Source: Antilocapra americana (lineage: Eukaryota; Chordata; Mammalia; Artiodactyla; Antilocapridae). From it: a stretch of DNA of 64,000 nucleotides. The notes beneath the pieces were generated by a model that was given only the letters and a program-made list of their open reading frames with translations, made no database searches and had not been told where the DNA came from. A program made the translations under genes and the position numbers. This document shows, one piece after another, positions 11,811 through 23,513 of the stretch; positions within the stretch are counted from its first letter, which is position 1, and the number at the start of each line of letters is the position of its first letter. The stretch spans positions 11,624,476-11,688,475 of the forward strand of contig ML660774.1 of assembly GCA_007570785.1 (NCBI GenBank), given 5' to 3'.

Positions 11811-14308
11811 ATATCTGAAGGTTAAGGAGCCTGTGATGATTTTCAACCTGCCCCATACATGTATCTAACTCCATCTAAAGAGAGAGAGAGAGAAACTCAT
11901 TATAGATGAAAATGGGATCAAAATGAAAAGTATACCTTAGCCTCAGGGCTTGATGTCAGGGGAGCTCGGTGGTTCTGGTCCCAACATTCTATTTTAAAAC
12001 CTTGCCTGTTCACAGGGTGAGCACTCCTTTTATGCTGGCTCAGAGGTTCCCGTTTGGTTCCTAGAAAAAGGGCAGAGCTGCCTGCAATCCACAGAGAGCT
12101 TGTTTTCTATATCTGGCATAGAACAAGGCCAAAGAAGACACTGGTATTTGGCATCAACGACTTTATAAAAATCCTGGAAGTGAGGATGCTATTTCTTTGC
12201 AGAACCCCAAATGTAGCTCTCACTTGATCCTCCTGGGTATCTAACCCGCTTCGAGCTGAGACTTGGCTTCTATAGAGATGGGTGCCCTCCTCTACTCAGA
12301 TCCTCATGGACAGCTGGGGCTTATTAGTGCCGAATAGGATTTTCCTGAGTTTGTAATCATTAACAATACTACCCTCCTGAGGAAAGAGCTCCTGGCTTCA
12401 CTCCAAATCAGAAGTTTTAGCTGCCTCAGGAGAAATATAAGAATTCCGGAAAACGTCTTCCAAGTGTTTGATATGTCTCCAAGTCTCCTCGGGTCGCTGA
12501 AGATCACAGCATTTTCAGAAAGTTCCCAGTGAATATCAAGTTTGGATTTAAAAATTCCACTAGTCATATTATCTGCAACTAGAATATCTGTGTCATAAAA
12601 ACTTCTTAAGAAGAGGTTCTCCAGGAGAAGTTTGGTAATACATAAAACAGTTGAGGTCTTGGAGAGATTCTATTCTGTGAAGACACAGAGGGGCAATGTT
12701 TATCCAAATGGCCTGTGGTTTATCACAAACACACTGGTATCAGACTTGAAGAATTAAGCATATGATCCTGAGTTCACTTATTATTTTCTGTATAATTAAT
12801 ATGACAAATGTAGGAAGTGGATCAATTTCCCTAGGTTAGTTACCTTTGGCATTTCCACGTGCTCTGTTGCCATCTTATCGGTCTACTTTTCGCCTCCTTG
12901 GTGTCATCCATATCACTGCTGCGGAACTTCGCCTCTTCCTCCTCTGGGTCTCCCTTCACGTTCCCAGCGTCTGCCATGGTACCTTGTGCATGACCCCTAG
13001 TCAGTTCATAGCAGTGGTTCTTAACTAAATGAATGGCTGGTTTCACTTTCTGCCCTACCTCAGAGCAACATAGTCAGCCATTTCAATGATGCAGTCTCTT
13101 CTCTGACTCCCCGGGCCCTCCAACTCTTGCTGCTTTGTTCAATTTCTTTTGCCCCACTGGCTGGTGGTTCAGCGAATCAGTGAAACATGGGGGTATGAGG
13201 CAGCTTAAGCATCAGAAAGTGCAGTGTGGCTGACTGGGGTCAACACAGCTTGTGACCCATTAAGCCGGGTAGCAACTGGGGCTGGGGGTCAAGTCAAAGA
13301 TCAAACCCAAATGTTTACTTCTTTATTGAGATTTCTTTCCCTATTTTTATTTCTAGCCTATTATATGTTCACTTATCCTAATAAATGGGATGCAATTCTT
13401 GACTCATTTTTCACCTAATGCTGATTTTATAGCTATAATGAATGGAAGTTGTTTTTGTGAGCCAACCTGGAAATTTTTCTTAGCGCTAGGCTATTTATAT
13501 TGTTCAGATTTATATCTTTTTACTCACCAATTTGTGTTTTGGGTGCTTTAAAACAACTATGCTAATATGTAAGATCCAAAAGACTTGTATGCAAAAAGTC
13601 ATCACTATAAGACGCAGAAAAATCCCGAAATCACATAATTCCAAGATTATTATCTCTTTCAGAATGTATTCCCTCTGAATGGATATAGAATTCCTAGCAC
13701 TGACAGAATTCTGAGATGGAAGCTACTTTTGAGATTATGTAGGCTGGTGACTTTCTCATTTCATAAATGAGGAGCCCAAAGTCAGAGGCTGAATGGAAAC
13801 CAGAGAGTTCCTGACACTACTCTGGTTGCTTTTGTAATAAGGGAGAAATTATACCCTGGGTCAGTTTTGCCATATGCAAACATCAGTTTACTGAACTTGT
13901 TCTAATTGCCTCCCAGAGTAGAAGGAGGATGAAATGATAAAAGGTATGTGAAAGGGACCTGGAAGTTTAAAAACAGGTGCAACTCTGTATTGATTAAGTA
14001 AACATTTATTTGGAAGGTTGCAATACATATGCCTAGGATGCACTCGACAAAAAGAGATAAATAATCAATGTCTCTAGCTAAAGAATTTACAAGCCAGGTA
14101 GAAAGGGAGACGAGTACGAGCCAAATAAAATAATTAGATAGATATTATTCTAAGAATTATGAACAGTTTTGTGAAAAATTAGTTGTGGTGAAAGTTTACA
14201 CACAAGTTTGCAAGAAAAAAAAGCGAGAGTGGGGCACATTTTTTGTCTTTGACTTTTCCAAATTCATAAATGGAAAAAATAATACCTTGTAACGGATGTG
14301 GTATGAGT

Positions 14309-14333
14309 GTGTGTGTGTGTGTGCGCGCGCATG
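14309..14333. repeat. (GT)n(GC)n microsatellite
   Basis: A run of gtgtgt passing into gcgcgc, directly next to the 3' end of an inverted Bov-tA SINE. Bov-tA and BovB 3' ends often seed such simple repeats. The GT/GC stretch can adopt Z-DNA and is likely length-polymorphic. Confidence 0.85.
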
Positions 14334-14535
14334 TGCTCGGTCCTGTCAGATTCTTTGAGACCCTAGGGGACTATATATAGCCTGCCAGGCGCCCATGTCC
14401 ATGGCATTTTCCAGGCAAGAATACTAAAGTGGGTTGCCATTTCCTTCTCCAGGGGATCTTCTTGACGCAGGGATCCAGCCCGCGTCTCCTGCATCGGCAG
14501 GGGGATTCTTCACCACTGAGCCACCTGGGAAGCCC
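14334..14535 (-). mobile_element. Bov-tA SINE
   Basis: Inverted Bov-A tail (cctgtcagattctttgagac), body with ccaggcaagaatac, and an inverted tRNA head ending ccactgagccacctgggaag. It lies about 0.7 kb upstream of MTMR7 exon 1 and is the closest full SINE to the CpG island. Confidence 0.9.
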
Positions 14536-14969
14536 TTATATCATGGGTGCTTTGTGTCTGTATCTTTCAGTTCCTTTAGAGCTAAGTGAGGATGGCAAAT
14601 GAGAACCCAATTCAGCGCCAGGGGAAAGCGTCACTTCCAACAGTGGAGTCACAGGTTGATGTGAGATGCCTGACTTAACAGCGCGTTCTAGGGCGCTAAC
14701 ACTTGCTACATTTCCAGCTTCATCCGTAGGGCCTTGCCGGCTGTGCTGACACAGAGCCCACCAGGCCCGCTGCATCTGGAGTGCTCGTGGCCGCCTTGTT
14801 TCCTGGCCCACCCTGAAGTCCCACCTATGCCGGGACGCTCTGGAAGGAAGCCGAAGGGCGGTGTGGTGCAGCGCCTGGCCCCTCTGTCCTCCAAGAGGCC
14901 ACACCCGACACAAGGCCCCATTGTGTCTCGGGGAACAGTGACCCCCACAGTGCTGCGCCAGCTGGCCTT

Positions 14970-15430
14970 CTTCGGGGGAAGCGAGCGGCCGCGGGTCCCG
15001 CGAGCCCAGCCCAGCCGGGGGCGCGGCGGCTGCGGGCGGCGCAGGGGCCGAGGCGCAGAGGCGCGCGCTCTAGGGCCGCGCGGGCGCCCGGGCCCCGCAC
15101 GCCGGTCTCGCGCGGGCGCCGCCGCACCTGGGGGCGGAGCCAGGCCCGCGGCCCGCCCCCTCCCGGGCGCGAAGCCCCCTCCCCGCGCCCCTGCCGCCGC
15201 GCTGCGGACGCGCGCAGGTGCCGGAGGCCGCGCCCGCCCGGGACCTGCGGACTCGGGCCCGCGATGGAGCACATCCGCACGCCCAAGGTGGGTGCCACGG
15301 GTGCGGGCGGACGAGGGATGCTGAGCGGGCGGGAGGCCCGGCTTCGCCGCCCCGGCGCAGGCCGAACCCGCACCGCGAGCGGGCGAGGCAGGAGGCAGCG
15401 CCCGAGCATCTCCCGCTTCGCCGGGAAGCT
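14970..15430 (+). promoter_or_regulatory. MTMR7: CpG-island promoter and 5' UTR region of MTMR7
   Basis: Base composition shifts from A/T-rich flank to very CpG-dense sequence with many cgcg and gcgc steps, peaking at 15040-15260 and fading by about 15430 inside intron 1. GC boxes of Sp1/KLF type are visible at 15130-15140 (gggggcggagc) and, inverted, at 15153-15164 (ccgccccctccc). No TATA box is evident upstream of the ATG, so dispersed start sites are expected. The exact transcription start cannot be read from sequence. Long open frames on both strands here come from GC-rich composition, not coding. Confidence 0.85.
15264..15287 (+). CDS. MTMR7: MTMR7 exon 1, coding part (residues 1-8)
   Basis: The ATG at 15264 sits in a good initiation context (G at -3 and at +4) and encodes MEHIRTPK, the exact N-terminus expected for MTMR7; MTMR6 has a near-identical start and MTMR8 a more distant one. 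The exon ends AAG before a consensus donor gtgggt (15288), in phase 0. MTMR7 dephosphorylates the 3-position of PI3P and of inositol 1,3-bisphosphate and works with the inactive paralogue MTMR9, mainly in neural tissue (family knowledge). Exon 1 lies within the CpG island, as expected for a first exon. Only eight residues are coded here, so the assignment rests on the in-frame join to exon 2, 33.9 kb downstream. Confidence 0.93.
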
Positions 15431-17122
15431 GGGCTCCCTGGAGCTGCCGCTCAGGCCTGGCCTTGGCTGCTGCTGGATCTAACCTCTTGTCCTTGGGGGG
15501 TGCGCGGTGGACTGAGGGCTGCGTGGAGGGAACTCTAATTGTCTGTTGAGTAATGGGTCTACTGATAGGCTGATAGACGCTCTCTTCTGGTCTAGCACTA
15601 GGTTGCTGCTTTAAAAAAAAAACCTTTTCCCCCCCTCCCTGTTGATTGCTCTGAGCAGTGGAAAGAGAGACAAGCCTTCCTAATGACAGGTGCAGGGAAA
15701 CGAGTCAGGTGGAGGTGCGTTGAAGGCACTCGAGAAGCTTGTTGAATCTGAGGCTTGAGACCCGCCCAGCCCACCCTTCTGCTTCTGCGTCTTCAGGCTA
15801 TCAACTGCAGTAGACCTTGGGCCAAGTAGATGATCAGTGTTCGCTCTAGTCTAAATGTATTATCAGTCCGTCGTCTCGCGTTTTCCAGTGGGTTGCAACT
15901 TACAGATCGTCCGCTGATGTGTTTTGAACAACACCAGCTCTTACCAACTCAACAAAAGCGACTGGTTCCAGGTCATTCCAGTTAAATAACACTGGAAACA
16001 CTGACCCCCATACCAAACCTTCCTACTCATAGTTGTACTAGTGATATAATTTAGAGCGGAAAAAGGTGATCGACGTTCCCGATAAAAACCCTAAACTAGT
16101 GACAAAACCTATTTCAGCAACCAATTGGCTGTCTCCTCTACAGCGCCTTGCCTTGCCAGATTGATCTTTTCAAAACCTAGGCCCTTGACTGCGAAGTCAA
16201 AGCTAGCTCTGAGTGGGCGGGAAGTAGGAGGCCCCAGGGCTCCTATTGATGACAGGGGCCCATTGCTCTGCAGTAAGTCCAGGAGGGAAAATTCATTCCT
16301 AAATTCTGGCATGGTTCCTAAGTGCCTCTTTATAAAAGCAGTTTTTACTATTGTCTCATGTCAGTGGAAGAATAAGATCTTTTAGTTCGCTACATAATGT
16401 CAGTCCCAACAGTAAAATTGAATTGTATTGATTTTGCACCGTGCAATTAAATTGTTGCATCACAGTCGGGAAATTGTAAACCTAAAGAAGAGTGCCATAA
16501 ACCACAAAATAGGTGGCTCAAAGCTTTCAGGGTTTAAGTGGTGCTAAATAATTTATTCTGGAGTGAGGAATTTATCTCATGGACTCTCTGCCCTTTCAAG
16601 GGCATCCTTTTTTTTTTTTTTTCCATGATGAAGGGAGCTCTTGATAAAAATGATGTCTGATGTGAATGTCAATAGTAATAGGGTGACATGATATCAGGTG
16701 TTTTTTTTTTTTTTCCCTATGGAATGTGAATTTTGGGAGTCAAGGCCTTTTCTAATATATTCAAACCCATTGTTTATAAAACCATGTGTGCAAACCTGAA
16801 CAGCAAGCAATATTGTCACTTGTTCCTCAAACTAGTTTTCATAAACATGCCAAAAGCAGTGTAGTGCTTCAAACCAGAATCACCTGTCAGGAAACAGAAA
16901 GAAATGACGGTTGGGGAGGGGATGGTTGGAATGGGCAGTTGTTTGAAATGTCATTGAGTTGAGAGTCATTAACATTTAGGAGAGTGCAGGTGGGAAAAGT
17001 TAAAAGTTACAGAGGTTGGGTGGATCCAGTCTGTTTATTCATTCATCTCATTCCACAAGTATTTGAGACTTTCCTGTGAAAGGTTCTGTGTTATGTGCTC
17101 GGAGGTCCTGGTCTGAAGGGTT

Positions 17123-17361
17123 GTTGTTCATTCGTTCAGTCGTATCCAACTCTTGGCAATCCTATGGACTGCAGCATGCCAGGCTCCCCTGTCCTTCACC
17201 ATCTCCCAGAGATGGACCTTTGCTGGCAAAGTAATGTCTCTGCTTTTTAATATGCTATCTAAGTTGGTCATAGTTTTTCTTCCAAGGAGCAAGTGTCTTT
17301 TAATTTCATGACTGCAGTCACCATCTGCAGTGATTTTGGAACCCAAGAAAATAAAGTCAGT
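17123..17361 (-). mobile_element. BovB LINE fragment with internal deletion
   Basis: The 3' terminal 90 or so bases (17123-17210, ending caccatctcccagag) are joined directly to an internal segment that normally lies about 400 bases further in (gacctttgctggcaaagtaa, 17215 onward), continuing to the [19 protein letters not shown] part. Both pieces keep the same inverted orientation, so this is a deletion and not a second insertion. Confidence 0.85.
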
Positions 17362-17699
17362 TGAGGCAGCTGTAAATCTCGAGAGAAATGTGTACAGAGG
17401 ACAGTGGGCAGAGAGTTCAGTGGATAGAGGGTCAACTTTACCATAAGGGGTGAGGGAAGGCTTCTTCAAAGAGCTGAGTCTTAACATGCAAGATGCCAAA
17501 GAAGACCAGGACCATTGGAGATGCTGGCAGGCAGTTGTGTATGTATGATGTGTTGTAATATATCATTACAGCTTCAAAGATGCCAAAGGCCTTAACAGTG
17601 ATTAAGATAGATATGATAACACCATTCCTTGAGGTTAAACGATGTCATTTTATTTTACATTTTAAAAACAATTAAAAAATTGTTGTCTTTAGTTTTTCT

Positions 17700-18045
17700 T
17701 CTAGTTTTATTGAGATAGAATGTACAGATGGTGCTGTGTAAGGTGTACAGTGTAGTGATTCGACTTACATCATAAAATGATTACCACAATTAGTTAATGA
17801 CCACTCATCATCATACAGAGAGAAAATTAAATAGAAAAAAACTTGTGATAAGAACTCTTAGAATTTATCGTCTTAACTTTCATGTATAACATATAGCAGT
17901 ATAAATTATATTTATCATGTTATACTTTCCATCCTTAGTAGCTACTTATAACTGGAAGTTTGTACTTTTTGACCGTTTTTCCCCCAGCCACTCCCCTTCC
18001 CATAGCCACAGATTGGATCTCTTTTTCTATGAGATTGTTTTGAGG
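17700..18045 (-). mobile_element. Old L1 3' UTR fragment
   Basis: Inverse of an artiodactyl L1 3' region: ttttattgagatagaatgta, aaggtgtacagtgtagtgat, tgattaccacaattagttaa, ccacagattggatctct. It abuts a CHR SINE downstream. Confidence 0.65.
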
Positions 18046-18125
18046 TGCAGGTAACAACATCACTGTGTTAGTTCCTGTTACACAACCTAGTGATTGCATA
18101 TGTTTGAAAATTTCATTTTACATTT

Positions 18126-18442
18126 AAAAAATATTTATTTATTTTGGCTGTGCTTGGTGTTCACTGCTGCATGGGCTTTTCTTTTCCGTTGCAGTGAGCA
18201 GGGGCTACCCTCTGGTTGTAGTGTGTGGGCTTCTCATTGCGGTGGCTTCTCTTGTTGCAAAGCATGGGCTCTAGGGCACACGGGCATTAGTAGTTGCAAC
18301 TCCCAGGCTCTAGAGCACAGGCTCAATAGTTATGGGGCACAGGCTTAGTTGCTCCATGGCATGTGGGTTCTTCCAGGACCAGGGATCGAACCCATGACTC
18401 TTGCATTGGGAGGCAGACTTCACCACTGAGCCATCAGGGAAG
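18126..18442 (-). mobile_element. CHR-type tRNA-derived SINE
   Basis: Starts aaaaaatatttatttatttt (inverse tail), then ttggctgtgcttgg, ttgcggtggcttctcttg, ggctctagagcacagg, ggatcgaaccc (inverse B box, about 18384-18394) and ccactgagccatcaggg. Full-length in outline, with small deletions near the head. Confidence 0.88.
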
Positions 18443-19529
18443 TTTAAACTTAAACTAGTTTTCAGCACAAAACTAGTTTTCACAGAGTAAATGAAAAAGG
18501 GGAGAATACTGCTTAAGAGCTTGTGTTGTAGAATGCATAATTACTGAGAGTCATATTCATCTTTGTTTTTGGCTTCCATTATATTCTGGGGGTGTTGAAT
18601 AGGTGTCTTGCCTTATAGTGTATGATTTCATGTGTTAGATTTGTGAGGCGTGTACATGAAGTTTATCTGTAGGTTTGATGTGTGTTTACCATGTGGGTAG
18701 CAGGGGTTTATTTTAAGAGGAGAGGAAATGCGTGTATAATGTGCAGTTGTTTTCCTATTATAATGGAAGTCATTCATTTACTCTGTAAACTGCATGATGT
18801 CCATCATAGCCTGCGTGCTCCACTTCAGTCTCTGGAGTGCAGTGTAAGGAGACAGATGCCCATGAATAATCTGGAATGCTTTGCACATTTTTCTCTCTTG
18901 ATGTGTGTGTGTTTAACTGAAGCCTTTAATAGAGCATATGCTAAACAGAGTGTTCTTCTCCCAGAATGGTTCCTGTATCAGAAAGAAAAAAATGTTCCAG
19001 GGTTGAGCTAGTTTGCAGTTGGGTTGAAGTGAGGACATCAAGCGTTACCTGTACTCATCACAGTGAACTTTTTGTTTCTACTGCACTGTCAGGCTTTCTC
19101 TGACACTCTGAAAACTTGCTGGTAAGAAAAAAACCTTGCAAGAAGCTGAGGGATAATTTGGGTTCAAGTGTTAGCTCTACAGAAAACCTTCGGGGCTTTC
19201 AGAAGTGTTTTGTAGCGTGTGGGTTAGTATTGGATACGAGCTAATGAGTCTAGCTGGGATTCTGGCAAAGTAATCTCTGCTTTTTGTGCTTTGGCCTTTC
19301 CAGAAGAATTTTTCTTCCACATGTGTACATTTGAGTTGTGAAATAGAATATGCGATGACCTCCAAAGCTCCACATTGACCTTGAGAATGCCTTCTCTTCC
19401 TTTCCACCCCATCCCCCTGTTCTGAGCTGGTACCCTCACAGCCTCCTAGCTGGTCTCCTAAGTTCCTCTTTGCTTTTCTCCAGTCCCACATCCACAGAGG
19501 GAGTTGGGCGATGCTTTTATGACACAGAT

Positions 19530-20105
19530 TGGTTATGTTACTTCCCTGCTGGAATTCTCAGATGGCTTCCCTTTGTACCCAGGGAGCGAGAATCCCCAGA
19601 AAGGCCCGCCTGGACGGACCTCTGCTTGCTTCCCATCCTGGTTTTGTGACAGTCGGCGTCTTGCCCACCTCCCTCTGATTCCAGCTAGCCTTCGTGGGCT
19701 GCTTGCCTGTGACAGGCTCTTTTTCTGCCTGAGGACTTTATCACTGCTGTTCCTCCTGGGGGATATGCTTATCCCCACTGGTCACAAGTCTCCAATCTTC
19801 CTACTTTCAGATTCAATGTAATTTCCTCAAGGAGGCTGTTGCCCCATTCTCCATCTAAATCAGGGCTGCCTGTTATATTCTATCATGGAACCCAGTTTTT
19901 CACCTTATGCCCTGTGTTACATGCAAGTTTTATATTTATGCAAGTGATTATTTGTCTCATCTCAAGCTCTTCTGTTAGACCAGGAGCCCTGTGAAGGCAA
20001 GGATCACATCTCATTCACCCCTGTATCCACAGCACCTAATATAGTTTCTGGGACCAAGTAAGCACACAATAAATAAATTAATAATTGGATAATAGAAAGA
20101 ATGAG
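19530..20105 (+). repeat. L2 LINE 3' region
   Basis: An ordered, diverged match to the L2 3' portion: the ccctgctggaattctcagatg block, the tctttttctgcctgaggact block, then agaccaggagccctgtgaag, gcaaggatcacatctcattc, ccctgtatccacagcaccta and acacaataaataa. Protein coding is long lost. Confidence 0.7.
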
Positions 20106-20109
20106 TAAT

Positions 20110-20960
20110 TCCTTTTTTAAAAATGTTTTTTATTGTGTTAAAAGTCACATAATGTAAAACATACTATTTTAACCATATTTGACTGTATGTTTCGGTGGTT
20201 CTAAGCACAGGAATGAGTAATTCTTAATTTTAGCACTTTGGTTGTTAGTTTTTTCTTTAGTAATCCGGGCCTCTTGTGCATTATACCCATGACTAGGTAC
20301 AATATTGTCAGTCTTCTAATAGCATAAAGTACTTGTGGGTGTCAATATAGTTTATAAAATTGATAGCATATATATAATGATATGTATTTTGTCATTATAT
20401 ATAGTTTTAATGAGACAGAGTTAAAATAACATAAGGTTCCCCATTCAGCTGTTTTAAAGTGTATATTTCAGTGTTTTTAGTGTATTTACATTGTTGAGCT
20501 CCTCTCACCACTATCTAATAGGGAACATTTTCATCAGCCCCGAAAAGTAACCCATTACCTATTAGTAGTTAGTCCTCATTCCCTGGTAGCTGGGACGATA
20601 CAGAATCTGCCTGCAATGCAGGAGACCGAATTCAATCCTTAGATCAGTAAGATCCGCTGGAGAAGGAAATGGCAACCCATTTCAGTGTTCTTGCCTGGAG
20701 AATTCCATGGGTAGAGAAGATTGGTGGGCTTTTAAAGTCCACGGGATGGCAAAGAGTCAGACACGACTGAGTGACCGACACTACCTAGGTTCATCCAAAT
20801 CATAGCAGATATTGGTGCTTCCTTCCTTTTTATTACAGAATAATATTCCATTCTGTCGATATACCACATTCTGGTTATGCTTTCATCAGTAGATGGCTAT
20901 TTGGGTTGTTTCTCCTTTTTTGATTATTATGAATAACACTGCTGTGAACACTCTGGGAGA
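20110..20960 (-). mobile_element. Old L1 3' region, split by a SINE
   Basis: Inverse L1 3' UTR pieces: tgtgttaaaagtcacataat, then taatgagacagagttaaaat, cccattcagctgttttaaag, caccactatctaatagggaa up to about 20578, and after the SINE tattacagaataatattcca, tataccacattctgg and gaataacactgctgtgaaca. The order matches one L1 interrupted by the SINE at 20579-20784. The A/T-rich stretch 20225-20400 is unassigned. Confidence 0.65.
20579..20784 (+). mobile_element. Bov-tA SINE inserted in an older L1
   Basis: Head ttccctggtagctgggacg with a damaged A box, gaattcaatcctta in place of the B box, then a standard Bov-A body (gagaaggaaatggcaaccca, ttcttgcctggagaattcca) and an acacgactgagtgac end. The internal promoter is decayed. 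Confidence 0.9.
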
Positions 20961-21056
20961 ACATAACTTTTTTATTGTTTTTATTGTTATTGATTTTTAT
21001 TCTTACACATTTAAGCAGTTTCTTAGCGAAACAACCTAATGAGATGAAGTAATACT

Positions 21057-21935
21057 TCAGTTCAGTTCAGTCACTCAGTCGTGTCTGACCCTTTGCGACC
21101 CCATGAATCGCAGCACGCCAGGCCTCCCCGTCCATCACCAACTCCCAGAATTTACCCAAACCCATGTCCGTTGAGTCGGTGATACCATCCAACCATCTCA
21201 TCCTCTGTCGTCCCCTTCTCCTCCTGCCCTCAGTCTTTCCCAACATCAGGGTCTTTTCAAATGAGTCAGCTCTTCGCATTAGGTGGCCACACTATTGGAG
21301 TTTCAGCTTCAACATCAATCTTTCCAATAAACACCCAGGACTGATTTCCCTTAGGATGGACTGGTTTGATCTCCTTGCAGTCCAGGGGACTCTCAAGAGT
21401 CTTCTCCAACACCGTAGTTCAAAAGCATCAATTCTTCAGCATTGAGCTTTCTTTATAGTCCAACTCTCACATCCATACATGACTACTGGAAAAACCATAG
21501 CCTTGACTAGACAGATCTTTGTTGACAAAGTAATGTCTCTGCTTTTTAATATACTGTCTAGGTTGGTCATAACTTTCCTTCCAAGGAGTAGGTGTCTTTT
21601 AATTTCATGGCTTCAGTCACCATCTGCAGTGATTCTGGAGCCCAGAAAAATAAAGTCTGACACTGTTTCCACTGTTTCCCCATCTATCTTAATTCCATGA
21701 AGTGATGGGACTGGATGCCATGATCTTAGTTTTCTGAATGTTGAGCTTTAAGCCAACTTTTTCACTGTCCTCTTTCACTTTCATCAAGAGGCTCCTTAGC
21801 TGTTCTTCACTTTCTGCCATAAGGGTGGTGTCACCTGCATATCTGAGGTTAGTGATATTTCTCCCGGCAAGCTTGATTCCAGCCCAGTGTTTCTCATGAT
21901 GTACTCTGCATATAAGTTAAATAAGCAGGGTGACT
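21057..21935 (-). mobile_element. BovB LINE 3' part, RT region, inactive
   Basis: Inverted 3' terminus at 21057, then the RT C-terminal region on the minus strand ([20 protein letters not shown] at the C-terminal end). The YADD motif is YAGD: GGT replaces the first aspartate codon at 21833-21835. Several frame breaks occur and the copy stops just 5' of the palm core at about 21935. Confidence 0.92.
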
Positions 21936-22392
21936 AACATCATTTCAAATTCACTTCTAATCTGTGATAATATGCCCTTTTTATATAATCATAAGTGGTA
22001 TGCTTTTTCTCTTAATGACCTTTTTACCCACCATTATTTTGTATGCATATTTTATATTTGAATGTCATCTGCCTATGTATTGTTTTAATAATTGCATATT
22101 ATTCATTTGAGTGTGGTTTGCTGAAACTATATCCACTCATAGGGGTTTGGGTTTTGTGTCCCTAGGAAGTTCCCTGGTACAGGTTTCTCTGTGTATTATT
22201 TGGCCAGAGTGGAATGAGGAGAGTAGGAACAGTCTTTTTAAGGATTCCAATGATGTGATATCTTTCAGTATTGGAGGGCTTCTCATATGACCCTGGGTTT
22301 AGAAAACCTCTTTATAGTCCCAGAGAGCTGCAATGGAGGGACTGCAGAGGAGAAGATCTTGGCTCCATGTAGAGAAGTTCTTTCCCACAATT

Positions 22393-22636
22393 ATCCCTGT
22401 TGTGGGGCTTCCAGGATGGCACCAGTGGTAAAGAACCCACCTACCAATGCAGGAGACATAAGAGACATGGGTTTGATCCCTGGGTCAGGAAGATCCCCTG
22501 GAGCAGGGCATGGCACCCCACTCCAGTTTTCTTGCCTGGAGAATCCCATGGACAGAGGAGCCTGGCGGGCTACAGTCCATGGGGTTGCAAAGAATCAGAC
22601 ACGACTGAAGTGACTTAGTGCACACACATCCTTGTT
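22393..22636 (+). mobile_element. Bov-tA SINE
   Basis: Head ggggcttccaggatggcacc, B-box region gggtttgatccc, a full Bov-A body and an acacgactgaagtgac end with a gcacacaca tail. Flanks atccctgtt (22393-22401) and atccttgtt (22628-22636) look like a target duplication with one change. The element is about 22404-22627. Confidence 0.92.
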
Positions 22637-23339
22637 ACAGAAAAGAAATTAGCGGATGACAGGTGTTCTATGCAGAGTCAGGGTAACTGTTGTCAGTGAA
22701 GACATGAAGGCATTTCAGGCATCTGAGGGGGAGAACAGACTAGAATTGTGTTTGGGTTTCTTCTGCGCCCAGTGCCTGGTACCCAAAGCTTCCTGCTTCT
22801 GATGCTGAGAGTTCACTGTGTCCCTTGGCAATCCGTGATGACCATGGACAGCTCGAGACATCAGGAAGTTGGCTTTATATTTAGTCAAAATCTGGCTTAC
22901 TGTAGTTTCTGGTAATTGCATCTAGCTCTGTCCTGTGGGATGCTCCCCACTGCATCAACCCTCCTTCCAGAAAATGGCCCTTCGGCCACCTCTGTAACCC
23001 TTTCCTGCCAACCAAGTGGTTGGCTTACCACTGCCTGTTCTGGCAACCAATCAGTGGCTTGGTTTTCAGTTCTTTTATATCCTAATGAGTTAAAACAAAC
23101 TAACAGACATGTGATTACTCTAGGTTTTGTTGAACTCAGGGAGAGTAAAGTTTGCTAACTATTTTTTAAATTTAAATATCATCCAGCCACAGCTCGGTGG
23201 CCTTCTGGTGAGCTGACCGTGGAAGGGAACCCTGAAGTTGTCCCCACACATTGAGCTGCAAAGTCAGGTCTCCCCTGCCCTTTCCTTGAGTGACAGTATC
23301 ATGCACTTTACTTTGTTAAGTGTTATCTCATTGGATTTA

Positions 23340-23513
23340 GGGCTTTCCATGTGGCTCAGTGGTGAAGAATCTGCCTGCCAATGTAGGAGATTCAAGAGAT
23401 GCGGGTTCCCTGGGTCAGGAAGATCCCTTGGAGAAGGGCATGGCAACCCACCCCAGTTTTCTTGCCTGGAGAATCCTATGGACAGAGGAGCCTGGCGGGC
23501 TGCAGTCCATGGG
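23340..23513 (+). mobile_element. Bov-tA SINE, 3'-truncated
   Basis: Normal tRNA head (ggctttccatgtggctcagt) and Bov-A body, but the copy stops at cagtccatggg and lacks the last 35 or so bases (the cacaaagagtcggacacgac segment). Part of the B box is missing (gcgggttccctggg). Confidence 0.88.

Larger units (their letters stand above)
1..14969. other. Upstream flank of MTMR7 (intergenic)
   Basis: No host gene is recognised. Stretches over 300 bases outside listed repeats are 1-1158, 1993-2405, 2997-4224, 4856-5339, 6293-7044, 8751-10169, 11811-14308 and 14536-14969. They are A/T-rich single-copy-looking sequence. The short open frames in them match no family I know and lack splice or promoter context. 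A small tandem duplication (3481-3520), a 5038-5060 G-rich patch and a GA repeat near 11879 are the only simple structures. Promoter-distal enhancers cannot be judged by eye. Confidence 0.7.

Noticed and set aside
12840..13046. 68-codon minus frame containing a glutamate-rich segment after MADAGN
   Set aside because: It looks superficially like a small acidic protein or a processed pseudogene fragment, but I recognise no family, and there is no A tail or flanking duplication.
14536..15409. Long minus-strand open frames (up to 194 codons) over the CpG island
   Set aside because: High G+C leaves few stops in any frame. The products are R/A/P/G-rich without domains, and overlap the MTMR7 promoter. 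A divergent noncoding transcript is possible but not supported here.
15218..15538. Plus-strand frame of 106 codons overlapping MTMR7 exon 1
   Set aside because: Starts at GTG, not ATG, is out of frame with MTMR7 and runs into intron 1. The ATG at 15264 with a matching N-terminus and donor is the real start.
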